A stretch of DNA of 64,000 nucleotides from Warburgia ugandensis (Eukaryota > Streptophyta > Magnoliopsida > Canellales > Canellaceae). Shown piece after piece: positions 25,123-36,229 of the stretch. Positions within the stretch are counted from its first letter, which is position 1. Every line of letters starts with the position of its first letter. The stretch spans positions 10,618,327-10,682,326 of the forward strand of contig CP141137.1 of the NCBI GenBank assembly GCA_035236585.1. The letters run 5' to 3'. Made by a program: the position numbers and the translations under genes. Below the pieces are notes generated by a model. It saw only the letters and a list, made by a program, of their open reading frames with translations, was not told the DNA's origin and did not search any database.

Positions 25123-26466
25123 TTACGGATTCTCATAATCTAGGAAAGGCTTTAAACGTTGACCATTTACTTTAAAAGAATGACCAGTCCTAGTATTCTC
25201 AATCTCGACAGTCCCATATGGAAAAACTTCTTTTACTATATATGGACCAGTCCATCGAGATCTAAGCTTACCTGGAAATAAGTGAAGCTTAGAATTGTAA
25301 AGTAGAACCTTTTGGCTTGGAGTAAAGGATTTTCTCATTATCTTCTTATCATGAAAAACTTTCATCTTTTCTTTATATATCCTATTACTCTCATATGCTT
25401 CTTTCCTGATCTCTTCCAACTCATTAAGTTGGAGTTTGCGATGTGAGCCTGCTTTATTCATATTGAAATTGAATGTCTTTATTGCCCAATAAGCTCTATG
25501 TTCCAATTCCACAGGCAAATGACAAGCCTTACCGTATACAATACGATAGGGAGACATACCAATCGGGGTGCGATGTGCAGACCTGTAAGCCCAAAGCGCA
25601 TCGGTCAGTCGAAGAGACCAATCTTTACGATCTGGATTAACAGGTCTTCTGAAGGATTTGTTTGATGGCCAGATTAGATACTTCTACTTGTCCACTTGTT
25701 TGTGGGTGATACGGTGTTGCAACTTTATGTGTAATATTATATTTTTTCATTAGTGCTTCAAATGGTTTGTTGCAAAAATGTGTACCGTTATCACTTATAA
25801 TGGCTCGAGGAGTCCCGAATCTAGAAAAAATGTTTTCTTTTAAAAATTTAAGAACTATTTTGTGATCATTATTCCTACACGGGATAGCCTCAATCCATTT
25901 TGAAACATAGTCTACGGCTAATAAGATATAAATGTAGCCAAAAGAAGGTGGGAAGGGACCCATGAAATCGATACCCCAACAATCAAAAATTTCTATGATA
26001 AGAATAGGGTTTAGAGGCATCATATTCCTACGGGTTAGTCCTCCTAACTTTTGACATTGCTCACATAATTTACAGAACACATGTGTGTCTTTGAACAACG
26101 ACGGCCAATAAAAACCGCACTGCAAAATCTTTGCATTGTTTTACGAGCAGAAAAATGTCCACCACATGCTTCTGAATGACAAAAGGAGATAACACTATGT
26201 TGTTCTAAGTCAGGGACACATCTCCTAATGATTTGATCTGGGCAATATTTAAACAGGTATGGATCATCCCAGAAATAGTGCTTAACATTGGAAAAGAATT
26301 TTTTCTTTTCTTGTGTAGTCCAATGTTCAGGAATTTTTCGCGTGACTAAATAATTTGCAATATCGGCAAACCAGGGGAGGATGGGAAACATGAAAAAGTT
26401 GCTCATCGGGAAAGTGTCTTTAATTGGCAACTCATCTAAAGGCTCTGTTAGGACTAGGCGAGACAA
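25123..26466 (-). pseudogene. Athila-type integrase, frame-broken
   Basis: Three minus-strand frames join into one integrase: 26466-26044 with the HHCC zinc-binding start ([15 protein letters not shown]; the CxxC pair follows as CKLCEQC in the next frame), 26125-25637 with the catalytic core ([16 protein letters not shown] and GQVEVSN supplying the D, D and E), and 25557-25123 with the C-terminal domain ([14 protein letters not shown]...). All catalytic residues are present. Frame breaks fall near 26110 and at 25641-25643; the second coincides with a CAG/CTG. The enzyme would insert the element DNA into the genome. Confidence 0.85.
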
Positions 26467-26870
26467 ATGGTCACTACCACATTCTCTACTCCCTTTTTAT
26501 CTTTTATTTCAATGTCAAACTCTTGGAGTAAGAGAATCCATCTAATTAGTCGTGGCTTAGCATCTTTCTTAGAAAGAAGATACTTGAGGGTAGAATGGTC
26601 GGTGAATATGACTATTTTAGATCCAACCAAGTAAGACCTGAATTTATCCAATGCGAAGACAAGCTGCTAAGAGTTCTTTCTCCGTAGTAGAATAGTTCAT
26701 TTGGGTACTATTTAAGGTCCTACTGGCATAGTAGATGACGTATGGCTTCTTTTCTTTTCTCTGTCCTAGTACGGCTCCTACTGACATAGTCACTGGCATC
26801 ACACATGATTTCAAAGGGTAGACTCCAATTAGGTGGCTGCATGATAGGTGCGGTGGTCAACTTGTCTTTC
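26454..26870 (-). pseudogene. Athila-type RNase H, frame-broken
   Basis: Following the reverse transcriptase, the minus strand encodes RNase H sequence (MCDASDY near 26795-26815, then VIYYASRTLNSTQMNYSTTE in the next frame, then [19 protein letters not shown] from 26651). Breaks in frame occur at about 26781-26785, 26661-26668 and 26471-26474, each at or beside a CAG/CTG trinucleotide. The domain degrades the RNA strand during reverse transcription. Confidence 0.8.
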
Positions 26871-26874
26871 AACT

Positions 26875-27850
26875 TTATAAAAGCTTCTTGACAATCCTCA
26901 GTCCACTCAAAAGGAGTATCCTTTGTGAGGAGGTGACATAGTGGTCTAGATATTGCACTAAAATCCTTAATGAACCTCCTATAGAATCTGCATGACCTAG
27001 GAAAGAGCGAATGTCCCTAATAGATTTTGGAATGGGTAGATTGGAAATTAGATCAACTTTAGCTCGATCTACCTCTATACCTTTAGATGACACAATGTGA
27101 CCTAAGACAATTCCCTTAGGAACCATGAAATGACATTTTTCCCAATTAAGCACTAGGTTTTTCTCTTTACAACGAGTTAAGACTTTTCTTAGATTTTCAA
27201 GACATATTTCAAATGAATTACCGAAAACAGAAAAGTCGTCCATGAAAACCTCTAAAATTCTCTCCACCATGTCACTGAAAATGCTTAACATGCAACGTTG
27301 AAATGTGGCGGGAGCATTACATAATCCAAATGGCATTCTTTTGTAAGCAAAAGTGCCAAAAGGACATGTAAATGTGGTTTTTTCCTGATCCTCGGGTGCA
27401 ATTTCTATTTGGTTATACCCTGAATAACCATCTAAGAAACAATAGTATCGATGTCCTGCAACCCTTTCTAACATTTGATCCACGAAGGGCAAAGGAAAAT
27501 GGTCCTTCCTTGTAACAGCATTCAACTTTCGATAGTCGATACACATACGCCAACCAGTAGTAACCCTGGTAGGGATCAATTCATTGTTGGCGTTAGTTAT
27601 TCTTGTCACTCAGGACTTTTTGGAACCACTTGAGTAGGACTTACCCATTTGCTATCACTTATGGGATAGATGATTCCCACATCAAGCAACTTTAGGACTT
27701 CTGCTCTAACCACATCTTTCATATTAGGATTTAACCTTCTTTGCATTTGACGACATGGCTTAGCTTCATCCTCTAGATAGATCCTATGGGTGCAGATTAA
27801 AGGGTTAATGCCCTTTATATCACCTATGGTCCATCCTATAGCACCTTTGT
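26875..27850 (-). pseudogene. Athila-type reverse transcriptase
   Basis: The main frame (27609-26875, 244 codons) carries the full palm and fingers: GWRMCIDYRKLNAVTRKDHF, DGYSGYNQIEI with the motif A aspartate, FGLCNAPATFQRCM and FMDDFSVFG (motif C, both aspartates intact). Sequence upstream to about 27850 is in another frame and corresponds to the N-terminal approach to the RT domain. The change of frame near 27610 lies at a CCTG. Apart from the breaks, the residues look functional. Confidence 0.88.
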
Positions 27851-28279
27851 GTTCTTTTAAAGTGTCTATTAACTTTTCCTCCTGAGATGTTTCTAATTGG
27901 GAGGAAATTATTACAGGAAAAGTCTCTTTGTCTGCTAAAAAAGCATATTTTAAATCTGAGGGTAGAGATTTCCTAGCTTAGGAGGTTCTATGAATGATGG
28001 AAGGGGAGTGGACTCCCTCATTGGAAGGTCCTCAAAAGGAGGTTTCCATTTTTCTGTTTCCATGATAGGAACAGAATCAAGGAGGGCATTAACTTCCTCT
28101 ATTAATGCATCCTCATTAAACTCATTAAAATGGGCCAAACAGGGCTCAAGTGGGTCCGACAAGGAAGATGACTGGCGATCTTGCACAACCGAATTGATCA
28201 TGTTAACACTTTGTGCAAATCATCGGTAGTTTCACCGAGGTTGCTTACAAATGTTAAAGATGTTTAGCTCTAATGTCAT

Positions 28280-28600
28280 ATTGCCAAAGGGCAGTTTCAT
28301 GACACCATTTCTACAGTTGATTAATGCATTAGACGTAGCCAAAAATGGTCGTCCCAAGATGACCGGTATTTCATTCTTCTCATTCACCACTTAGGTTGTG
28401 TATCTAGAACTAGAAAATCGACGGGAAACAAAATTGTTCTACTGGACTAACACATCCTCTATTACCCCTCTCGGTATTTTTACGGAGCAGACTAGTTTGG
28501 AGCGTAGTAGATGTAGGTTTTAGTTCACCCGGACCTAGCGTTCATATACCGAGTATGGTAATAGATTTACACTAGATCCTAAATCAAGAAGAGCTTGGTT
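28280..28600 (-). pseudogene. Athila-type aspartic protease region, frame-broken
   Basis: The minus strand shows retropepsin-like sequence (LGSSVNLLPYSVYE region, then KIPRGVIEDVLVQ), split among frames by several stops. One break lies at a CG dinucleotide (28539-28540) where related elements are expected to have a CHG codon. The protease would process the gag-pol polyprotein. Confidence 0.7.
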
Positions 28601-30658
28601 AATCTTGTAGCCGCCAATAATGCAAGTAAGAGTGGGGCAACCAGATCTTTGTACTTTGGTGGTGTATGGTGTTGAAGAATAGAACTAACTTGTTCAGTCA
28701 AAAATGCCTTCTTCTGGACATTCAACTTTCGCTTTATGGTGCATAAGTCTTTTAAGAATTTGGCATACGATGGGATTTGTTTTATAGCATCTAAGATCGG
28801 TATGTTGATCTTGACTTGCTTGAAAATCTCTAAAATCTCATCATTAGAAGCAGAACTTTGGGGCTTGACGCAACCTTTGAGGAAATGGAGCGGGTATAGG
28901 TCATGGATCAACAGGTGAAACAGGGTCCTTTTGTTTAGAGTTTTCTTTAACTTTCGTGGATTTTTCTACCTTTTCAGTCTTTTGAGGCTCATCTTTCTCA
29001 ATTCTTTTACCACTCCTAAGAATAGTAATGACCTTAGTTTGTTCCATGGTAGAGCTAGATGTTTCATCAGATGCATTAATGCTAACCGCATGCACTCCCT
29101 TAGGGTTTGCTTGTGGTTGAGCTGGGAACTTTCCTTTTTCCATACTTTGGATCATTTGACTCATCATGTTTTTTAATTCATTCATGGACTGGTTGGTTTG
29201 TTTTATTTGACTTTCTAATTGAGAAATTTTGCTTTGCTGGTTTTGAACGTTTTGATTATCCTCAACATGCCTTTTAGGTGGAGGTAAGTAAGGTCCGGAA
29301 GGAGGTTGATGAGTTTGATAAGGTAAGGTAAGAAGTCCTTGGTTTTGTTGATGAGGTTGATATTGTCTGATTGTGGAACATTAGCGGTAGGTCCATTTTT
29401 CCAACTAAAATTTGGATGGTTTCTCCGAGTTGGGATTATAAGTGTCCGAATATGGGGAGAAAGGTCTTTTATATGTGTTAAGTGCATTAGCTTGATCATG
29501 AAGTACATCTTGAAAAGCGGGGATTGTAGGACATTCTGAGTAAGATGTGACGTACTTTCACAAATACTACACACTTGTTCTTCTTTATTTGAGTTTTTCT
29601 TTCCCATTTCTATGGCTTCTACTTTTCTCGCTAGGGATGCTACTTTGGCATTGATATCATCTTTTTCGGACATAGCATACATGCCTCCCCTAGCATGGGT
29701 GTTATTGGGCTTAGGTTTATACGTATGTTCTATTCTTTCGAGTCGGCCAGTGTCCGTGCACTTTCGGCTAGCCATTCCAAATACTCTTAGCCTCATCCGG
29801 TTGTTTGTTGAGAAAGTTACCATTACACATCATCTCTACAAACCGGCGCATGTCGAATTTAGTCCTTCATAAAAGAAGGCGATGATGCGCCATGGTTCAT
29901 AGCCATGATGTGGGCAAGTGAGTTGTAGTTCTTTGAACCTTTCCCGGCATTGATAGAATGATTCTTTATCCTTCGGGTAAAGTTCATTATTTTGCGGCGA
30001 AGCGTATTGGTTTTATGGGTAGGGAAAAACTTCTTTAAGAATTCCCTAGTCATTTCATTCAGTGTTCTTATGGAACCCGATGGCGATGCATTAAACCACA
30101 TTTTTGCTTTTTCCTTTAAAGAGAAAGGAAAAAGTTTAAGCTGACGATATCTAGACCTATATTTTGAGTTCTCACGGGTACTACATACCTCATCAAATTC
30201 TTTAAGGTGCAAATAAGGACTCTCACTATCTAGACCATGGAATTTGGGAAGTAATTGGATTACTCCCGTTTTTAATTCTAACGCATGACATTTTGAGGAA
30301 GAATTACACGGGATGGTGTCTTTGGTGCGTGTTGAAGGTAGTCTTTTAAAGTTCTACCACGAAAGTTTTGATGACCCTCATTATTATTATCCCCATGTTC
30401 ACTTTGTTGGTCCCACTCCCTATTGTTTCTTCTCCAATCTCTATTTGGTTGATGATTATTCCTCCTTGGTGGAGGTTGATATTCATCTTCTATCAAGGGT
30501 GGTGGGTCCTCATTCATGATGAATGGAGCCCCTTGACTTCCATGGGGTGAATTACCCCTTGAGCGTTGATCAGCCATAGATGTGGCTCGATCTTGCAGTA
30601 TGTCTTTTTGGTCGTACTTGACTAACCTTCCGGTTTTGTCGCGTCTCCAAAAGTGCAT
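28601..30658 (-). pseudogene. Athila-type gag, frame-broken
   Basis: Minus-strand frames at 30658-30278, 30212-29859, 29823-29215, 29185-28901 and 28911-28579 follow one another as gag. The first has a basic, asparagine-rich N-terminus; the second has the retrotransposon gag core (YRQLKLFPFSLKEKAKMWF then EMTREFLKKFFPTHKT). Later parts are low-complexity linker with NELKNMMSQMIQSMEKGK and a pre-protease segment with PYAKFLKDLCTIKRKL-type sequence. At least four frame changes are present. Gag would form the cytoplasmic particle. Confidence 0.82.
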
Positions 30659-31891
30659 ACAAGGGAAGCTTCTTTTTTGTTTTTTTTGTTTTTTTGTTTT
30701 TTTTTGTTTTTTTTGTTTTTTTTTTGTTTTTTTTTTTTTGAGAAAACTAACCTAAATGATGCAACCTAACTTCTAGAATGATGCACAAACAAAAGAGCAC
30801 ACTCAAATAATCCTAAGGCTAATAAGCAGCAATATATTTGATTTTCTTGATTATCTGTGGGGACGATGCTTTTATTAGCCTAGACTAGCGCTCCTCCTCT
30901 TTTTAGAAGTTGATTACTGCTTACTAGTTGGGTTTTGTCCAAAGTGGTTAATACAACCCTCGTGTAAGGAGGCGTTTAGACCTCAACAAACGTCAATAGG
31001 AGGTGGGGGAAGAGCGAGGCTCTATTAAGTAACCCCCAATAACCACAGTGATCAAAAGCCACTGGATTGACAGTAACTCGCGTCCTATTAAGAGGGTCCT
31101 ACGAGCATGTGATGGCCCTATAGGTCTCTTCTGATTGATTTTAAATTAACGTGAAAGGACGGTTTGCGCGCTTGAGGTGATTATCCTAAGTGGGCCAAGA
31201 GGTGGTGATGAAATCCACCCTTGATCTTATGGGGTAGGGTACCCTTACTAATTAATTTCACACACCATGGCAATTCGATCAGCATATAAATCACCTTAAA
31301 ACTTTAAACATGCCCTAAGAATGCAATTAAAAGCAGTAAACTAATGCAAAATCCTAAAATGCAACAATTATAAAAAAAATGATTCTATATGAGTTACACT
31401 ACCAAACAATGCAAATTATTCTAAATGCAAACCCTAATCTAGGAAATAAATGAGTGAGGAAACTCACAGTGGGGTTTCTGATGAAGATCAAGTGTGGGCC
31501 ACCTTATCCCACACTTGCCCTGTATTATACAACCCTTTAAATTTTAAAATGGAAATTGCAATTTACAAGGATCCTCACTACAAGATTCACTCAAAAGGAA
31601 AAAGAAAGTCCTATTCTAAGAAAGCAGGGAAGTTTCCAATTTGGTGAAGATCCACTTGCCAAATTCCTCCACTTTCCTATTTCCTGAAAAATAAAATTAG
31701 AAATTAGTACCAAATTCAGGAAACAAGGTAATTATGCCCTAAAAAAAATTGAAAAATGCACCTAAAATTTCCTAAAATGCTAAAAATTGCAATTCCTAAT
31801 TTTATGTATTTTTCTGGATTTTTCTGATTTTTTTTTAATTTTTTGATTTTTTGGATTTTTTAATTAAATTTTATGAAAACTCTTTTGCAAG
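30659..31891. other. Athila-type 5' untranslated leader
   Basis: This 1.2-kb region lies between the primer site and gag. It includes a T-rich low-complexity tract at 30670-30740 (A-rich on the element's strand) and no sizeable open frame with recognisable content. It probably holds packaging signals, which cannot be identified by eye. Confidence 0.55.
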
Positions 31892-31909
31892 TCCCCGGCA
31901 ACGGCGCCA
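31892..31909 (-). promoter_or_regulatory. Primer-binding site for tRNA-Asp
   Basis: The + strand reads TCCCCGGCAACGGCGCCA, which is the 3' end of plant tRNA-Asp including CCA. The element's minus strand is therefore complementary to it, 6 bp inside the 5' LTR. This sets the element's orientation and fits Athila-like elements. Confidence 0.9.
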
Positions 31910-31915
31910 AAAACT

Positions 31916-32799
31916 TGTTGATTTGTTTTACCGCAAGTGCACGGGCTATTGTAAGGTAGCTTATGCAAGTACGGGTCGATCCCACGAGGACTTGATTTAA
32001 AATGGAGTTTTCAATAAAATCTAATTAATAAAAGAACCAAAACAAAGACTATACTAGAATTAAACTAACAGTAAAATAAAATTCAAATTTATTCAACTAT
32101 TGCAATGTACACAATTATTAATTCCAAAAACACGAGAAAATGCAATAAAATGATCAGTCTGGATAAGCACATCTGGATTGCACGTCCCTGGATAAGAAAA
32201 ACGCAGCTAAAACAAAATCGGAATAAAGAAGGACACAGATGGAATTAAGCGGGGACACAGATGGAATTAACGGAAAGAACAGATTTGTAATTCGTTAAAG
32301 AGAAGGGGCAAAATAGGAATTAAATGGGAAATGGTTTTTAAGCAAAACCAGGAAAAGGACCCGATGAAGAAAGGGAGAAACGGAGGAGGGAGAAGAAGAA
32401 GAAGGAAGAGAAGATAGGGAGAAAAGAAGAGAAAGTAGGAGAAAAAGGAAACCCTTTTCGGGTCTCCGTGTCCGGGCATTTGGTGAGGCTCTGGGGCGTC
32501 GTTCGGTGATGAACGCCGGTGATGGGGACGTTGGGGGCAGACGACCGTAGGGATGTCTGGTGGGCAAAATCGATCTGGGCTTAAGCGACCCGGTGAAAAG
32601 TAAAATAGAGGGTGGACTGGGTTGGCCTTCGACGCTGGAAAAGCTGGATCTGGGCTTGTCTGGGAGAAGTGGTGGAGCAGCCTGCTGAGGGGGCAGAGCC
32701 GGTGAAGTGAGGAATGTAAAGAAGCCTGGGGCGTTGATGCTGGTATACACAGAGAGAAAAGGCAGCAAAGACGAGCAGTTTGACCGGTGCCAGGTTGTG

Positions 32800-32884
<85 letters not shown>

Positions 32885-34085
32885 GCCTGGGTATTGGCTG
32901 GAAAGAGAGTGGAAGGACGGTTGGAAGCTGGCGTGGGTGGAGGGCTGTGGCGACACACGATTCTGGACGTTGCCTGGGCCTTTGGGTGCTTGTCCGGTGA
33001 GGCCTGGAGCTGGCGTCGTCGACTGGCAGGGAAGGAGCAAAAGTAAAATGGAAAAAAACGACGCCTGGTGCGTTGTGGACTGGATTGGGCAGAGATAGAA
33101 AATGGTGCTAGACTGGGCTGTAGGAAGGTGAACAAAGGAAGGGTTGTGCGGTGTTGGGTTGTGCAGGAAACAAATAAAGGAGGAAACTAAGAGGGGGAAA
33201 AGTGATGCATGGATGGGGAAGGAAGTTGGGAAAGGATAGGTGCATGAGAGGGAATGGTGCTTGGCTAGGGAATCAATGGAAATCGGGTGGAATGGTGAAG
33301 GGGAAGTTGAGGCTGGGGAGAAAAGATGAGAAGGGTGCTAGGTAGAGAGAAGAATGTAAGGCAAAGAGGAGAGTCCGGTGATGGGTTTGGTGCAGGGGAA
33401 AGAAGAACGAGAGAGAGAGCAGATAGGAGGGGAGAGGACTTTGAGAAGAAAAGAAGTGGGGTTGACGGGTCTGCTTGGGAAAGAAGAGTTTTGGAAGAAT
33501 GGGAAGTGAGGAGAATAAGAGGGAGAGTTGGGTACGTGAGAATGAGGAAAGGAAAAAGAAAAAAGGAAAGAAGGAAAAAGGAAAAAGGAAAAGGAAAAGG
33601 AAAAGGAAAGAAAGAAAAGAGGAAAGAAAAGAAAGAAAAGGAAAAGAGAAAAAGGAAGGGAAAGAGGAAAAGGAAAAGGAAAAGGAAAAAGGAAGAAAAA
33701 GAAAAAGGAAGAAAAGGAAAGAAAGAAGTGGGGGAAGGAGTTGTTCTTTCCATTTTGTCCATTTTTATTCCATCCCTCTCCATGGGTGATCTGGTCCATC
33801 CATCGCCTTTTAAGTTGATCTGCACCGTTATCTTTTACTCGTATCCATCCGTGCGTCCTTTGGTTGATCTGCAAAAGAAAAGACTAAATTAGAATCATCT
33901 GAACCGCACATTAGTCATCTAATGAACTCTAATGATCATCTGACCGTTGATTTTGACAAATTAAGGTTTGGATGGTCAATTGGATTTATATTCAAAATCA
34001 AGCTAAGTTTTATAAAATTGAACGGTTAGATGATCTAATTGAACGCTAAATTAGGGGAATTTTGACCAAAATTAAACACTTAACA
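31916..34085 (-). repeat. Athila-type element, 5' LTR (element orientation)
   Basis: This is 2170 bp and the twin of 21224-23392. It carries the (GA)n run at 32802-32882 and the purine-rich tract at about 33540-33730. Its outer end meets the GCTTT target duplication and resumed copia sequence. Confidence 0.93.
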
Positions 34086-34130
34086 GCTTTCCTCCATGGA
34101 GATTTCAAAGAGGAGTGTATGCCACTCCAA
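34086..34130 (+). mobile_element. Copia reverse transcriptase remnant right of the Athila insertion
   Basis: After the target duplication the + strand reads LHGDFKEE-like sequence, the expected continuation of the copia RT motif interrupted at 21223. It decays within about 45 bp, so the remainder of the copia element, including its 3' LTR, was not recognised. Confidence 0.65.
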
Positions 34131-35076
34131 GATTGACACACAAAAGGGGCAGGAGCAGCTTGATTTCGGATACCTAATTCCTAGAGTAGAGATTGTATCC
34201 ACATCATCTCTGCTGAAGCATTTGCCAAAGCATGTTATTCCAAACCTGAAGAGGATCATGCAATGGTTGATTGCTTTCTAGCAGACCAAGAAATCAGATT
34301 TGAGCACAGCTAAAATGCATAACCAGTTATTGATTTGCATCCAAACAACCAGCCCAGTCCGCATCCAAGAAAACTTGAAGCCTACAAGAAGAAGACTTGG
34401 AAATGGAAAGGCAATAAGATAAAGAATGCATTAGATACCAGATTATTATCTTAACAGCTTGCCAATGAGTGTCGGACGGAGTTTGCATAAACTGAAAAAC
34501 CCGGTTTACATATGCATTTTAAAGATGCTGATGAAGACGCACTGATCTAACTATATTTCTGTTTAATCCCAGACTGATTGCAAATCTAGCTAAATTGAGT
34601 TACAGGAGTGGCTTATAGATTCTGATTATGTGAAAAATAAAGGGACAAATGTATTTTTAGTATCTGAACCAGGACTGCTGTAATTTGTTTGGGAGTGCAG
34701 GCTTTCTCTTTAGAGAAGTTCAATTCTAGCTACGACGACTTTATTGCCAAGATGGGCAATAATCCCAAATAAGGAAGGTTACTGATATGTACTCGAGATC
34801 TTCATCCTCCACGTGGACTCATGCCAGTTTTTCCAGTTTCTCCCAAGAATACTTCTCAGATCCGTGTGCTTTTTTTAAGTCATCCATCTATTTATATAAC
34901 TTGGAAGAAGAAACTTGAGGCAATAATAAATCTTATAACTACATATCTTTTGAGAATATGACATATTTGAGGTTGTGGTCCAAGCACTGAACTTCAGCGC
35001 TTTGATAACTCAGATGTGCAGGAAAATTTTAATGATGCCAGAGATCTTGAAGGAAATATCTATGTATAACACACAG

Positions 35077-35137
<61 letters not shown>

Positions 35138-35624
35138 TTTTTTGTGGCAAGTAATGGAAGATGGACACAACTTAGATTGTAAATTTGATGTACGTATAAT
35201 AGAAATATGGAAGTCATATCCTCGTTCCAGGTGATGGCATTCCATTGTGTTATGCTCTTAATATCCCAAAAGGCTACTAATATCTTAGCAATGATGTAAA
35301 AATGTATTTTGGTAAAGAGAGGGAGGGAGGCAGGACCATACAAAGGTGGGGGCTTCATTGCCTGGATTTCGGACCAACCTTTTTCATTTGAGTGTTTAGC
35401 CAAGAGCGAAAATTGGTGTATGATATTGCTTCTATGAAATGTCAGAGTTTATTAATTGTCAAAAAAGAAGAAAAAAAAATCATGGACGTCCCTTGTCTCG
35501 CAGCTGTACCTTTCTAATATTAGACATTCACAGTTCTGCGCTTTGAGTTGTCCATTCGATGCTTTTTTATTAGTTGAAGCCAATTTTGGACTGCATCTGA
35601 GCTTTGTGTACGTGGATTATGCAG
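34131..35624. other. Distal part of the giant intron, no recognised feature except (TA)n
   Basis: No domain or known element is recognised in these 1.5 kb. Possible far-decayed copia sequence may extend into the first few hundred bases. A TA microsatellite lies at 35082-35133. Confidence 0.5.
35082..35133. repeat. (TA)n microsatellite
   Basis: This is an uninterrupted TA dinucleotide run of about 50 bp within the giant intron. Confidence 0.97.
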
Positions 35625-35798
35625 GCATTTTCCATCAAAAAATATAAGGCGAGCTGTGGACTTTGTTTTCTATGGGGATGGATGTGGGTATACTTGAAAA
35701 GAGGAGTACATTTTAAAGTCCCAAAGCTGGCTGCAGCAACTTTAGCTGTGGCAGTTTTTGGCATATTTTATGCCGTTAAAGGCAAGTTAAACACCTGA
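35625..35798 (+). CDS. LACTB2-like hydrolase, terminal exon
   Basis: After the acceptor TTATGCAG the frame reads AFSIKKYKASCGLCFLWGWM and ends in KGKLNT and a TGA at 35796-35798. It continues the LPK of the exon at 2162-2336 in phase 0, and the FSIxKYxxSCG wording is what plant LACTB2-like proteins have right after the winged helix. A hydrophobic stretch (LAAATLAVAVFGIFYAV) close to the C-terminus suggests a tail anchor or a membrane-associated end; this is inference. The three visible exons encode 152 residues in all. Confidence 0.86.
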   Translation, partial: AFSIKKYKASCGLCFLWGWMWVYLKRGVHFKVPKLAAATLAVAVFGIFYAVKGKLNT

Positions 35799-36229
35799 GA
35801 GAATGTAGTCTAAGATCTCAAAATTGCATCAATGTCTCCAGCAAGTGTCAAGGCCGCCTAAGTTGTATTGTGACAGACGTCTAAGCTTATCACGACATGT
35901 AGACCGTTGGATCGAAAGGATGATCAAAATTAAGTTTGGTTGCCCTTAATTCCGTACAAGAAAAGTAAAAATGCTTTGCGTAAGGAAAATGACAGCTCCA
36001 GTGCATGAAGCACCTGCATATGCAGGATTTGGGAAAGAGGTGGACAACAAGAGTCATTAGTATAAAAATGTTACTAAAATGCCATGAAGTTGTAATAAAA
36101 TTTTTGAACGCAGTCTTTTATCTTATGGTTTTCTCTGATATGTCACCGACTTAAGTTTAGGCAAAGGAAATTGCAACCCCATGACAGACAGCTGGATTTG
36201 GCTGCTTAGAGACAAACCAACAAAAAGCA
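35799..36229. other. 3' flank of the LACTB2-like gene
   Basis: This probably contains the 3' UTR. No feature is recognised. It lies between the LACTB2-like stop and the stop codon of the possible convergent gene on the minus strand. Confidence 0.45.

Larger units (their letters stand above)
21224..34085 (-). mobile_element. Athila-type Ty3/gypsy retrotransposon, structurally complete
   Basis: The element is 12,862 bp long, bounded by TG...CA LTRs of 2169 and 2170 bp and by a 5-bp target duplication (GCTTT at 21219-21223 and 34086-34090). On the minus strand the order is LTR, primer site for tRNA-Asp (31892-31909), gag, protease, reverse transcriptase, RNase H, integrase, about 1.7 kb of noncoding sequence, polypurine tract, LTR. 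The RT/INT wording (DGYSGYNQIEIAPEDQEKT, FMDDFSVFG) and the tRNA-Asp primer fit the Athila/Tat branch, with Athila favoured. It splits a copia reverse transcriptase frame. The LTRs are nearly identical, so the insertion is the youngest of the nest. Confidence 0.92.
2337..35624 (+). other. Giant (about 33.3 kb) intron of the LACTB2-like gene
   Basis: The donor GT at 2337 and the acceptor TTATGCAG ending at 35624 are both in phase 0, and the protein reads directly from NKLPK into AFSIKKYKASCGL across them, as expected for one gene. The interval holds a decayed copia element broken by an RTE LINE, a family of about 2-kb noncoding repeats, and a 12.9-kb Athila-type element, plus smaller repeats. 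No host exon was seen inside. The intron call rests on splice phase and on the shared family identity of the flanking exons; transcript evidence would settle it. Confidence 0.8.

Noticed and set aside
31892..31909. Exact match to the 3' end of tRNA-Asp, as if part of a tRNA gene
   Set aside because: Only the last 18 bases match, directly beside an LTR; it is the retrotransposon primer site.
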